Source: Macrostomum hystrix
Taxonomy: Eukaryota; Platyhelminthes; Macrostomidae
Reading direction: 5' to 3'
Assembly (NCBI GenBank): GCA_950097015.1
Contig: CATNEN010000002.1
Location: 868,001-932,000 of the forward strand
DNA: 64,000 bases
In this document: positions 1 through 8,950 of the stretch, one piece after another
Layout: each line of letters opens with the position of its first letter
Position numbering within the stretch: the first letter of the stretch is position 1
The notes under the pieces: generated by a model
What the model was told of the DNA's origin: nothing
Seen by the model: the letters and a program-made list of their open reading frames with translations, nothing else
The model's database searches: none
Program-made: the position numbers and the translations under genes

Positions 1-379
1 ACGGACGTACTAATTTCCCGATTGACATTCACATTCACATTCACATTCAAACAAGAGCATTGTAACTTAAAAAATAACCATTCAATTACAGCCAAACTTA
101 CAAGATATTCTGATGCAACTAAAATAACGTTCCAAAATAAATATAATTTATTTTTGTCAATGCATAAAAGAATTACACAGCTTTGAAGTTTGTTCCTATC
201 TCCGCAGTGTATTTTTTTGTACTTTCAAAAAGACACTTCTACTGCATAAATCGCAATGAAAATTTACAAAACCTCTGATGCAATCGAGTTGATTGAATGT
301 GTAAAATTTCAGACTGATTCATGAAAGCGTCTGCGGGTTATTCAAGGTTAAAGTGTGTTTCGTATCTCCGTAGTGTATT
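1..379 (+). repeat. Left arm of long inverted repeat
   Basis: It pairs with 1839-2217 on the opposite strand with only scattered mismatches. The match stops at about 379, where the left side continues into TCTACTATCACACAC and the right side does not. Confidence 0.85.
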
Positions 380-469
380 TTCTACTATCACACACACTTG
401 AAACTTTTCAGAAAAGTTGCACAATTTCTCAGTGTTTAGCAAACCAAATACCCAAAAATTATTTTGCAG

Positions 470-775
470 AATGTACAAGATATTCTGATTCCAATGTACA
501 CGGGAAGCCATTTCTTTCTGCTTCACATCAGCCTCCCACTTCGCTTAGTTTTTAAGCTGGATTCGTTTTCCAGGCGCTGTACGATGTGCGATGGGATTAC
601 ACGAGTCTGATCGCCCCACTTTTTACGCTGGCGTGGTTGAGCATTGCACGCAAAGCGACTCGAGCAGTTGTGGCATATTTACCTGTCTGTACGGGCGCAG
701 CATTATGCTAGGCAAAAGCCTGGCGTTTCCGACGGATTTTTCACTACTGAGGAATGCGCGAGCGTACATCTGGAA
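470..775 (+). pseudogene. Ulp1/SENP-like (C48) cysteine protease domain, frameshifted
   Basis: An exon-like block begins after an acceptor (TATTTTGCAG, ending at 469). It reads ILIPMYTGSHFFLLHI and then KLDSF, the form of the His and Asp blocks of Ulp1 peptidases (His codon 509-511, Asp codon 560-562, 17 codons apart). In a different frame, from about 591, it continues with TQSDSSSCGIFTC, the Gln/Cys block (Gln 651-653, nucleophile Cys 669-671). It ends at a possible donor AAG|GTAATC at 775. The His-Asp-Gln-Cys order and spacing fit a deSUMOylase-like fold. The frame change between 562 and 591 means it is broken unless an unrecognised tiny intron lies there. It sits in the loop of the long inverted repeat, so it is probably transposon cargo. 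Confidence 0.6.
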
Positions 776-1748
776 GGTAATCCAAAATTACTCCGTGACA
801 CCGCAGGGAGTCGTCTGTCCCCATTGCGATCCAGCTTTCCGTGACGCAAGTTTTGTACACACGGTATGAACACAGGATATAATCTGCAGATGTAAGTAGA
901 TATGTGTTATACACATAAAAGGCTGCGTTTTCTCATTTGCTTTTTAGTGCTCATCTTGTCTGGGATTCCACGAAGACAGCACATGCATCGTATCACGTGG
1001 CTCATCGTACTTCTGTCGCAGCTGTCGATCATTATTCGAAAACTGAACTGAATCGATCGACACAACCTCTGTGCGCAGACGTCCACCCACATACCTGGGA
1101 CCCCACTCCATAAATTCTACTCAAAGTATATAGAATAAACCAAAATTAGTACGAATTTTCTACCTTTCCGTGCCAGCTCTAAAAATCCTGGTTTGGGACG
1201 GGACCCGGCCGTCCCTCGTGAGACTGTGACAATTCATGCATGGTATACATTACAGTTAAAATATACGGAGTGGTGGCATTCCCGTGTCTCTTCCATGCCA
1301 TGCAGTAACCAGCTTTAACCTGTATACAGAAACCTGGTGTGACCAAATCTTTTTGCGTATTTCTGTGTTTATCCAATAAAAAACGATACATTTCTAAATC
1401 GCTCACTATAACCGACACATCTCAACTGTTTAGATCGCTTGCATCCAGAGCAATTGTTTCAATTATTGTTTTCGTTCACATTTCCTCGTTAAAAATTTTT
1501 TTCTCTGCCCATACTCCGTTCCACAATATAATATATGTTCTCATTTTCTTAGTTTCAATTTCGAATTTTTTAAGCACTAGCTACTGCTATAAAAGCGGTG
1601 TTTTGCAAGATAATCGTTCAAAAGCTTTATTCGCAATTGTCTTTTTGGACTAAACACTGTACTTTGCAATTGTCACAATTCGTAAGTGTTTAAAAGCAAA
1701 TATACAATTCACACATTTTCGTTTTTTGGTTTTGGTTTTTTCCCACCC
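776..1748. other. Loop of the inverted-repeat element, no gene seen
   Basis: AT-rich sequence without recognisable domains. Short open frames here show no family resemblance. Confidence 0.4.
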
Positions 1749-1990
1749 GTTCAACTCGATTGCATCAGAGGTTTTGTAAATTTTCATTGCGATTTATGCA
1801 GTAGAAGTGTCTGCCTGCGAATGTCAAGCTGGCTCCCAAAAATACACTACGGAGATACGAAACACACTTTAACCTTGAATAACCCGCAGACGCTTTCATG
1901 AATCAGTCTGAAATTTTACACATCCAATCAACTCGATTGCATCAGAGGTTTTGTAAATTTTCATTGCGATTTATGCAGTAGAAGTGTCTT
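1749..1990 (+). repeat. ~60 bp direct duplication inside the right arm
   Basis: The segment beginning CAACTCGATTGCATCAGAGG at 1749 is repeated at 1929 for about 60 bases, 180 bp apart. Only the outer copy has its partner in the left arm (about 230-300). The right arm therefore carries an internal rearrangement. Confidence 0.8.
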
Positions 1991-2217
1991 TTTGAAAGTA
2001 CAAGAAAATACACTGCGGAGATAGGAACAAACTTCAAAGCTGTGTAATTCTTTTATGCATTGACAAAAATAAATTATATTTATTTTGGAACGTTATTTTA
2101 GTTGCATCAGAATATCTTGTAAGTTTGGCTGTAATTGAATGGTTATTTTTTAAGTTACAATGCTCTTGTTTGAATGTGAATGTGAATGTGAATGTCAATC
2201 GGGAAATTAATACGTTG
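1839..2217 (-). repeat. Right arm of long inverted repeat
   Basis: It is the reverse complement of 1-379, including the terminal segment ending near GGGAAATTAATACG. It stops a few bases before the Harbinger element that starts at about 2222. Confidence 0.85.
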
Positions 2218-2221
2218 GTAA

Positions 2222-2262
2222 CGGTTGGTTTCAGGAGCATACCAGCGCTGCTAAAATAACCA
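2222..2262 (+). repeat. Left terminal inverted repeat of Harbinger element
   Basis: It aligns imperfectly with the reverse complement of 5380-5442. The right copy carries ~20 extra bases between the outer and inner matching blocks. Confidence 0.6.
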
Positions 2263-2308
2263 CATTTTCCACGGTTAAAACTTAGCATCCTACTTAGGTG
2301 GCTAAGAA

Positions 2309-3348
2309 ATGGAGCTGCCTATATACGACGCCCTTAATTTGCTCGAAGAGGAACCCGGGCCGCGTCCAAGGGAATTTCGAGAGCGCTTGAACTTCGTCGA
2401 CGACTGGGATTTTAGACAGCGCTTTAGAATGTTGCCACCTACGTTCGAGCATCTGCTCGAACGAATTCGCCCAACCTTGGAGTATGGTAGCGTTCGAAGT
2501 GGTCAATTGAGTGCCAGGGAGCAAGCGTTGACCGCATTGCGTTTCTACGCCTGTAACGGCTTCTACCACGTACTTCGAGACGCGCATGGGCCTTCCGAGT
2601 CGTCTGTCACAAGAGTTGTGCGCCGCGTAACGACTGCCATCAACTCTGAGCTTTTTCACCATACCGTTGCTTGGCCGGACATCAACAACGTTGTGCAGAA
2701 GTTCTTTAACATCGCAGGAATGCCTTCTGTCTGTGGACTCATCGAGGGGACCCTTATTCCCATTAAGAAACCAGGACTTCACGAAAACCAGTTCGTGGAC
2801 CGTAAAGGTCAACACTCGTTGAATGTGCTACTTTTGAGCGGACCAGATCATCAATTTTATTTTTGCAACACATCATGGCCGGGAAGTGTAAGCGACGCAA
2901 GGGTGTTGCGCAACAGCAGTCTGTTTACACTTTTCCAGATGGAGCAATGGCGTCCAATCCCAGGAGCCGTCATACTCGGTGACAGTATTTTCCCTTGCTT
3001 GGATTGGTTAATACCACCTGTTCTAGGCGACAATCTGCCTCCAGCAACCGCCGCATTTAACAGGGCTCAAAAGAAGACGCGATCAGTCGTAGAGCGCAGT
3101 ATCGGACTGCTAAAATTGCGCTTCCCCTGTCTCAATGGTCTGCGCGTTCAAGGTCCTGTTTACTCTGCTGAGATAGTCAAGGCGTGTGTTGTTCTGCACA
3201 ATCTTGCATTCAACTTGAAGGACAGGTTGACGACAATTTGGCAGCAGAGCTTTTGCATCCGGTGGTGGGCATCGATATACCCATGGAGGGCGAAGTAGTG
3301 AACGCAAACGACAACCGGCGGAGACAACTTATTGAATTATTCCAATGA
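2309..3348 (+). pseudogene. Harbinger DDE transposase (HARBI1-like), degenerate
   Basis: The open frame starts at ATG 2309 and reads as a DDE_Tnp_4-type transposase. It has an N-terminal helical region, CGLIEGTLIPI where the first catalytic block should be, WPGSVSDARV (second Asp), LGDSIFPCLDWL, then VVERSIGLLKLRF (catalytic Glu). At the first catalytic position the codon is GAG (Glu) instead of the family's Asp (I-D-G-T). Near 3224 the frame breaks: the open frame runs to 3298 with an unrelated tail, while another frame from 3226 gives VDDNLAAELLHP and ends RRQLIELFQ at 3348, a credible native C-terminus. A one-base deletion explains this. The two lesions together argue for an inactive copy. 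Confidence 0.85.
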
Positions 3349-3778
3349 CTGATTTGAATCGATAACAGAAACTAACTATTGAAAAGCATGTTAAAGAACA
3401 AATGTTAATGTTAAAAGTTTATGTATGCAACTTTTGCGAACACAGCGTTATTGAATTTTAATCCTGTCGTATGTTGGAAAGTTAAAGCTTTTAAATTAAT
3501 TCATAAACACTGATATAAACACTGAAACTAATAAACGCGTGAATAAATGATGCAACAAATGTAAACAACACAATGTGTTTTTCGGTGTTCATTCAATCTA
3601 AATAACAGCTTTAGCATAGTACTAGCAAGTTTTGCCCCCATTCGGGGAGCAGAAATATTTTTAATTCGTCCAGTAGATACTTTTTAGCAGCTGTAGTTTC
3701 AGCTTTTTTAAGTTACAATGATCCCCCAGCTGACAATGATCCCCAAGTTGACCATGATCCCCAAGCAAGATTTTCATT

Positions 3779-4193
3779 TTTAGTATAGTAGAAGATGAAG
3801 CATGTTTTATACAGTTCTCTGTTCGTTTACAACATCGGAAATGATTAAAGCAGCGGTGCATTCTTGCAATGCTATGCATTAGTGACACATCACTGATTTT
3901 AACATTTTTCATGATATCGTATTACTTGGCAGAGCTAGATCTATTTTTACACCGTGTTTACCAGCCTTCCTGTGCATATCAAACATTTTTAGTATATAAG
4001 ATGAATCATTTTTAATACAGTTCTCTGTTTGTTTACAACGTCGGAAATGATTAAAGCAGCGGTGCATTCGTGCAATGCTATGCATTAGTGACACATCACT
4101 GATTTTAACATTTTTCATGATATCGTATTACTTGGCAGAGCTAGATCTATTTTTTACACCGTGCTTACCTGCCTTACTGTGTATATCAAACAA
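3779..4193 (+). repeat. Two tandem ~207 bp copies within the Harbinger element
   Basis: Bases 3779-3985 and 3986-4193 are near-identical direct repeats, each containing GGAAATGATTAAAGCAGCGG and TTACTTGGCAGAGC. They lie in the noncoding middle of the element, between the two convergent genes. Upstream, 3700-3760 holds three short copies of a CAATGATCCCCAAG-like motif. Confidence 0.85.
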
Positions 4194-4514
4194 AAGTCCT
4201 GGTGAAATTCTGCCGCAATTTTCCCTTGTTTTCCTCTAAGCTTTTCGCTTCCGATTACATTTTATCGCCCATTTTGCGAGGCAAGTTTGTCGCTTGTGAC
4301 TTGTATCTAGCACCGATGTTTAGGGAAGAGGGGAAGAGAAGATACAGAAGGGAAGTCGGGACTAGGTGATGTGGGGAGGAAGGGGACATAAGGAAGTTAG
4401 GCAGCGGGGAATATGGGAAAGATGAGATGTGGGGAAGTTTGAAGTTGGCGAAATATTAGTTTGGAAGAATGATATGTGGGAAAGATAGGGGTTTAGCTAT
4501 GAAAAATAACAGCT
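4194..4514. other. Noncoding part of Harbinger element
   Basis: From about 4318 it is purine-rich (GGGAAG-type), with no gene seen. The motif AACAGCTTTAGCATAGTA at 4508-4525 repeats the one at 3605-3622, so the ~900 bp between them may be a later insertion or duplication. Confidence 0.5.
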
Positions 4515-5153
4515 TTAGCATAGTATATCATCTTGCTGCTCGAGTTCAAGTTTTCGGATTTCCAGGCGCAGCTTTTTGTTGCGTAGTCGTAGAAACTCGA
4601 GAACCAACTCTTCTTTTTCCGTCATCTTCTCCGGCTTCCTTCGACGTGGTGTCGATGGCGCTTCGCCTGCTTCGTCGCTGAGCAGGGCCAACATCGAAGG
4701 CGTGGCCATGGATGGCTTTTCCGCCGAGCTGCTAGGCATAGTACGGTTTAAGTTGTCTATATGGACAGATGCATCGGAAGCGGCATCGGGTCGAATGCAG
4801 GGCACACTTTCTTCGACATCAAGCCCACATACCGAAGAACTTTCCTTTCCAATGACTTCTAGAACCATACGATCCACATCTGTCTCCTTGGCAAGAGTCC
4901 CTCCTCCGGCGCCCGTCTGACGACTAGCGTCTCGCTTCTTCATTGTTGCCATCCGAATGTTTTTCCACATTGTGTCGCGCAGATATGCAACTGGCTTGCA
5001 CAACCCATTTGCCTCCATCGTGGTTCGGTTTTCCTCCGAAGCGTGTCGCTTTTTCGATTTGGCTTCTGCGTTATCCGCAAAACTACAGAACAAAACGGCC
5101 TTTTTGTCTCTCATGAGAGACAGAAAGAGGAGCTTTTGCTCCGGCGTGGACAT
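4515..5153 (-). CDS. Harbinger accessory protein, Myb/SANT-like
   Basis: This is a 212-residue single-exon frame starting at ATG 5153. It contains LRDTMWKNIRMATMKKRDA followed by TGAGGG, the shape of Myb/SANT-like DNA-binding proteins (W-K-N-hydrophobic helix, then a Gly-rich segment). The C-terminus is a charged helix, LVLEFLRLRNKKLRLEIRKLELEQQ, a likely coiled coil. In Harbinger elements the Myb-like protein binds the element ends and carries the transposase to the nucleus; that role is family knowledge, not shown here. The frame is intact, unlike the transposase, and a TATA box stands ~50 bp upstream. The N-terminal helices are divergent, so DNA binding is uncertain. Confidence 0.7.
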   Translation of the reverse strand: MSTPEQKLLFLSLMRDKKAVLFCSFADNAEAKSKKRHASEENRTTMEANGLCKPVAYLRDTMWKNIRMATMKKRDASRQTGAGGGTLAKETDVDRMVLEVIGKESSSVCGLDVEESVPCIRPDAASDASVHIDNLNRTMPSSSAEKPSMATPSMLALLSDEAGEAPSTPRRRKPEKMTEKEELVLEFLRLRNKKLRLEIRKLELEQQDDILC

Positions 5154-5201
5154 GGGTTAAAATCTTCTCAGTTTTGACTTCTAAGCTAGCGAGACTAGAG
5201 C

Positions 5202-5209
5202 CTTATATA
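5202..5209 (-). promoter_or_regulatory. TATA box of the Harbinger Myb-like gene
   Basis: TATATAAG on the minus strand lies ~50 bp upstream of the ATG at 5153, which leaves room for a transcription start near 5175. Confidence 0.6.
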
Positions 5210-5379
5210 CTACCCGCTCCTTCTCTTTCTCCTTCTCCAACTCAGCTTCTTCTTCTGCTGCAAAGCGAATGTCTATGGCACGAATTCAATGCTAGGGGGA
5301 ATAGCAGTACTGATATTTACCAGCAGATATTTACCAGTTGCTTTATGAAACCAGTTTTTAGCAGACTGCTGAATATCCA

Positions 5380-5442
5380 CAGTTATTTTAGCTGCTGCTA
5401 ACTGCTAATTTACGAGTACCAGTTGCTCATGAAATCGGTCCC
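5380..5442 (-). repeat. Right terminal inverted repeat of Harbinger element
   Basis: Its reverse complement begins GGGACCGATTTCATGAGC and ends in CAGCTAAAATAACTG, matching the left end in two blocks. Confidence 0.6.
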
Positions 5443-5616
5443 TGATGCTGTCCTTTGACGAGCGAAGTATTTTCAATCGAGTGAAAAGTCTCAGATTTGA
5501 TCTGTATCTAACAGCGGAAAGCGTTTGATAATTAGAAACTGACAGAAGCATCTATTTTCGCAACTGCTTATCGCGAGATTGTTGAAATTTCTGCTTTACT
5601 TTATTGCTTTTTTAAT

Positions 5617-5905
5617 TTATGGGGGCCATAGAACCGCAGCCATGTAGCGAGGAGGCCTTTCTGCCGATTTCGCTGTCTCCAAGCACACAGATTCCGTACG
5701 CAGGCATACGCTCACACAGGTGTGTACATCTGCCCTGACTTTTTCATCGTCAGGCAGTTCACACCTCACTGTGCCTTGGAGTTTGGCCCACAAGGGCGTA
5801 AATTGCACGAACAGCCCCCAAACCTTCCCTCCGCGGCTGCGCCCCAAATGAATGTGGCCTTGCCGCGAAATCGAACTTAGGGACCTTGGTACGCTCTGCA
5901 ACTGA
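5617..5905 (-). mobile_element. tRNA-derived SINE (family A), 5'-truncated copy
   Basis: It shares its body with copies near 13.1, 38.1 and 46.9 kb: GTGTGTACATCTGCCC, the CGTCAGGCAG segment, and CTGCGCCCCAAATGAATGTG. Read on the minus strand, the tRNA-like head lies at the right end. Here the A-box region is shortened (GGTACGCTCTGCAAC) while the B-box vicinity is still recognisable. Confidence 0.7.
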
Positions 5906-5982
5906 CACCCAGCTTAAAACGTTATTGTTGTATTAGTAAAATAGGTGGCAAATTTTCAGTACAAATTTTTGGTGACTAAAAC

Positions 5983-6477
5983 TTACTTGGTTGAATTCGG
6001 TGTCTGCTGACAAACACAAAAATTTTGTGTCAGGCAATTCGCATTGTTCAGCCTTTTGACCTGGATCACATAAACAAAAAATTTTCCATTGTCGCTTCCG
6101 TTGAGTTCGCCATTAGCTGCACTGCACCAGTGGTCGACGCCGTCTGGCAAGAGTACACCTGCCGTTGTGCCAGACATTTCTGTCAGTCTTGCGCTCGTCA
6201 GCCAAGTCTGTCACTCCCAGCCAGAACACGCAAGAGCTTCTGCTGAATCGGCTGCCCATTTTTTCTATTTCACCCCTTGCCTTGCTTTAGGGTGCTAAGG
6301 TCCGTCAGCAGCTGGTCGCCAGCTCACGAAAAAATCTTCAGTGCCTCGCACCACGTCACCTGCGTGTTCAGGTCCGCCAGCAGACAGCGACTCAGAAGCA
6401 GCAGGTTGACAGCCAGCGGACTCAGCAAGGCTAGTGGCAGTGACGGCTAAGAAAAGGCAGAAGGTTGTAAAAAACAT
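5983..6477 (-). pseudogene. C-type lectin pseudogene, paralogue of the 8.4 kb gene
   Basis: ATG 6477 opens a clear signal peptide (MFFTTFCLFLAVTATSLAES). The lectin fold then appears in shifting frames: CLLADLNTQVTWCEALKIF, a TGA, then AGDQLLTDLSTL; CVFWLGVTDLADER in another frame; and LNNANCLTQNFCVCQQ in a third, ending at TAA 5983. These blocks match, in order, those of the intact lectin at 8358-8885 (CLLVELKQAVNWCDA, GELLTDL, WLWLGVTDLLNER, LNDVHCNAKFGFVCQ). At least two frame changes and one in-frame stop show decay, unless unrecognised short introns are present. Confidence 0.75.
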
Positions 6478-7075
6478 TTTTCAGATGGCGTTTTCTCAAA
6501 TCTCCTATATGTGAGTGGGATATTGGTTCGAATTGATACTCTGAAATCTAACAGGCAACAATGCGGACTAAGTTTTGCACTCTCTCATAGTTCAGACCCT
6601 ATACATTTCACAAATTAAATGATTCGATGATAGACAGACAGCTTCACGAAATTGATTTTGCTTGTTGATTGTGTCCGCATATCTCTATCTATGATCTCAT
6701 GGCTATGGAAAATGCAAGACCAAAGTACCAAATACTTGTTGTTTTTAATATTGAAAAAAAGTAAACGAGTAATAGAAAAAAAGTCTAAACTCGTAGTTTG
6801 GTCGCGGTTGCGATGCTCAATACAGTTGATGCTACAACTTAAATATCATCAACTCGGGACTTTGGATCGAATCTAAAGTCAAGAAACTGTATTTACTCGT
6901 TGATTCACCATGAGATATGCTAGAGTAACTGGCAGGGCTCATAAATTACTCCCTTTAGTTTTAGTATTTTGGGTGCAACTGTTTAAGATTCTGACAATAA
7001 GAAAAATTCTGTTTAAGCACAATGTGACAGGAAACAATTATCTGTATTTATATATTGTCCTAGCCAGGGCTCGCT
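6478..7075. other. Spacer, no gene seen
   Basis: AT-rich sequence between the lectin pseudogene and the next exon. I recognise no feature. Confidence 0.4.
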
Positions 7076-7333
7076 TCAACGAAAGGGACGCATCGTGATC
7101 CAGTCGGTTGCACCGGTGATGTCGCTGGAATTCAACAGAGCGTCGGTGAACATCAGAGCGCGACATTGTCCGATACTGCGGCTGTGTATGATCGCCTTGG
7201 CCGGCGGCTGTCGGCTGACAGCGAAGGCAGCGCACTCGACGGGGCTGCTCAGAGGTTCGCTGCTCTGAGTGAAGCAGTACTGCGTCACGGTCCCAGGACG
7301 GACCACCGTCTCGGTGGCAGTGTAGCGCCAGAA
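7076..7333 (-). CDS. Probable last exon of a secreted Cys-containing (PAN/apple-like?) protein
   Basis: After an acceptor (GTATACAG, exon from 7333) the minus strand reads TDNKGGQFWRYTATETV and continues with four cysteines (TQYCFTQ, VECAAF, GQCRAL) to a TGA at 7076. The pattern of spaced cysteines with ECAA and GQC blocks recalls PAN/apple-type extracellular modules, but the match is weak and may be wrong. It joins in phase to the candidate exon at 10126-10276 (…SGG|K|TDNK), which would place the intact lectin gene inside the intron. Expression data would be needed to accept that link. Confidence 0.45.
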   Translation of the reverse strand, partial: FWRYTATETVVRPGTVTQYCFTQSSEPLSSPVECAAFAVSRQPPAKAIIHSRSIGQCRALMFTDALLNSSDITGATDWITMRPFR

Positions 7334-7473
7334 CTGTCCGCCTTTGTTATCGGTTCTGTATACCGGTTAAAATTCATTTTTTAAAAGCTGAAATATTACG
7401 CTAGTTTTCCCCCGGGGAAAGAGCAAGGGTTATTTCAAATTCCCTCTGCCTACTTCACAATAGCTCCCAAACC

Positions 7474-8068
7474 GGAGGGGCGAGTGGGTCAGCGGCTAGC
7501 GTCGCTGCCTCGCACTCCAATGGACGCTAGTTCGATTCTTCCTTCAAGTCACGATTCATTTCGGGACTTGTTGGTGGGTTTGGACAGTAGCGACCGGCGG
7601 AGGTGCACCATATTTCGTGCAATCAAAGCTTGAAATAATAGCTTCGCTCCTACCTTCTGTGTGCCTGTTCTGCGTTGTGTGAGTTGTGTGCGTTGGCGCT
7701 GGGGCGTGAGGCCTTGGGGGGTGGCTGGGGGGCGGGTGTACACCGCCGCGCGCTTTCTGGATTTCTGGATCTGGATCAGCGCGATTGGATACGTGTACAC
7801 TCATCACCCGCCCCTGAGGACTGATTTCTTATCAGCCTTTCCCCCCGGCTTGGTCTGCTCTATGCGTGTGGGGCTGGGGTGGGGGGCACTGCTGCATATT
7901 CTGGGTGCCTCCTGCCCTCCCCGGCTGGTCTGTGCTGCTGTGTGTGGTGCCTGCTCAGGGGAGGCGGCGCGATGGGCGCTAAGCGCCTAGTTCGCCGGTC
8001 TGGGGGCGTGCCGCTCCGTCGCTTGTGCGACAAGTGCCCCGGGCCCCCTTGCAAATAGATAGATAGAG
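7474..8068 (+). mobile_element. tRNA-derived SINE (family B)
   Basis: The head carries pol III boxes in tRNA spacing: GTGGGTCAGCGGCTAGCG (A box-like) and TAGTTCGATTCTTCC (B box) about 50 bases on. A GC-rich body follows. It ends in a simple-repeat tail, AAATAGATAGATAGAGAG, typical of SINE 3' ends. It is longer (~0.6 kb) than the family A copies and in the opposite orientation. The body may be composite. Confidence 0.65.
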
Positions 8069-8109
8069 AGCTCTCAAACCGAATGGCTGATTTTCCGCCA
8101 TTTACGATT

Positions 8110-8195
8110 AACTAAACTCAAAGCCGGCCGAGTCAGCATCGTCGAGATATTCAGCGATTATTGTCGAAGACCCTGCTGACAGGAACAAGTAATGT
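8110..8195 (+). repeat. Dispersed repeat, copy 1
   Basis: GTCAGCATCGTCGA, ATTCAGCGATT and CCCTGCTGACAGGAACAAG are shared in the same order with 54308-54375 in SPAG17 intron 15. No coding potential or terminal structure was recognised. Confidence 0.6.
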
Positions 8196-8357
8196 TGCTT
8201 TGTTCATAGCGATTGGTAAAATATTTTGGTAGAATTTTTTTTTACAGAAAAAAATGTTGGTATTTGAAAAACACCCGGGGTATACTGCTGCAAAGACATT
8301 TATTACCTAATTTCTTATTCTCATTGTCTCATTTCTCATTTTTTCACTCCTTAGAGC

Positions 8358-8885
8358 TCACCCGCTCGATGCCGTTGGAATCCGCTGGCACACGAAGCCA
8401 AACTTGGCATTGCAGTGAACATCGTTCAGCCTGGCCATGTCCGTGCTGTAGGCCAGACAGTTCTCATTAAAGTCACCGTTAGGCTCGCTGCTTTCGGCTC
8501 TCCAGAAGTCCTCTCCTTTGGGCATGAAGCCACCAGAAGCGCTCCCGGCCAGCTGCCAGCCGCTCCTGTTATTGAACCGCTCGTTTAACAAGTCAGTGAC
8601 ACCGAGCCACAGCCATCCGGCGGTCATGTTGAACAAAGCGCCAACCGTCTCCAGTCCGCCACCGACTCGGATGACGGTCAGGTCTGTCAGCAGCTCTCCG
8701 CCAGCCAGCCAGCACAGCTGTTGAGCATCGCACCAATTGACAGCCTGTTTGAGTTCAACCAGCAGGCAGCTGCCGCTGAGCTGGACGCTGAACGGTTTCA
8801 GGCAGGTGTCTGTCGCTGCCGACTGCCCGCCTGTCAAAGCGTAGCTGAACTTCAGCAGGAAGAAGAATGTCCCTGTTGGAGACAT
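8358..8885 (-). CDS. Secreted C-type lectin-domain protein
   Basis: This is a single-exon gene of 175 residues starting at ATG 8885; the same frame is open further upstream but without another ATG. Residues 1-20 (MSPTGTFFFLLKFSYA...) look like a signal peptide. The rest is one C-type lectin domain: CLLVELKQAVNWCDA, GELLTDL, WLWLGVTD, then SEPNGDFNENCLAYS and LNDVHCNAKFGFVCQ. It has the EPN triplet that in this family usually accompanies mannose-type sugar binding. The WND-type block is LND, so the Trp is lost but the Asn-Asp is retained. A TATA box stands 58-65 bp upstream, supporting this start. It likely acts outside the cell in recognition or immunity (inference). Confidence 0.85.
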   Translation of the reverse strand: MSPTGTFFFLLKFSYALTGGQSAATDTCLKPFSVQLSGSCLLVELKQAVNWCDAQQLCWLAGGELLTDLTVIRVGGGLETVGALFNMTAGWLWLGVTDLLNERFNNRSGWQLAGSASGGFMPKGEDFWRAESSEPNGDFNENCLAYSTDMARLNDVHCNAKFGFVCQRIPTASSG

Positions 8886-8942
8886 GACGTCAAAGTCATG
8901 GAAAATCACCCGTCTGATGCATTTCCAGGACCTTAACCTAGA

Positions 8943-8950
8943 CTTTTATA
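8943..8950 (-). promoter_or_regulatory. TATA box of the C-type lectin gene
   Basis: TATAAAAG on the minus strand, 58 bp before ATG 8885, predicts a transcription start near 8915-8920. Confidence 0.7.

Larger units (their letters stand above)
1..2217. mobile_element. DNA transposon with ~375 bp terminal inverted repeats
   Basis: The first ~379 bases reappear as a near-identical reverse complement at about 1839-2217, so this block can fold into a giant hairpin with a ~1.45 kb loop. The outer parts of both arms carry a short ACATTC (or GAATGT) tandem run next to a shared terminal segment. The loop contains a decayed Ulp1/SENP-type cysteine-protease domain (470-775). No transposase is visible, so it is either a nonautonomous or an eroded element. 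Long arms plus a captured Ulp1 domain recall Mutator-like or KDZ-type elements, but that assignment is inference. The left end may lie beyond the window edge, so no target-site duplication could be checked. Confidence 0.7.
2222..5442 (+). mobile_element. PIF/Harbinger transposon, nearly complete
   Basis: The left end CGGTTGGTTTCAGGAGCA matches the reverse complement of the right end, GGGACCGATTTCATGAGCA. A second matching block, GCTAAAATAAC, occurs inside both ends. Between them lie a Harbinger transposase (+) and a Myb/SANT-like protein gene (minus), the two genes usual for this superfamily, arranged convergently. The flanks are TAA on the left (2219-2221) and TGA on the right (5443-5445); Harbinger elements normally duplicate a 3-bp TWA, so the duplication would be imperfect. 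Total length is about 3.2 kb. The transposase has two defects, so this copy is probably not self-mobile. Confidence 0.75.
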
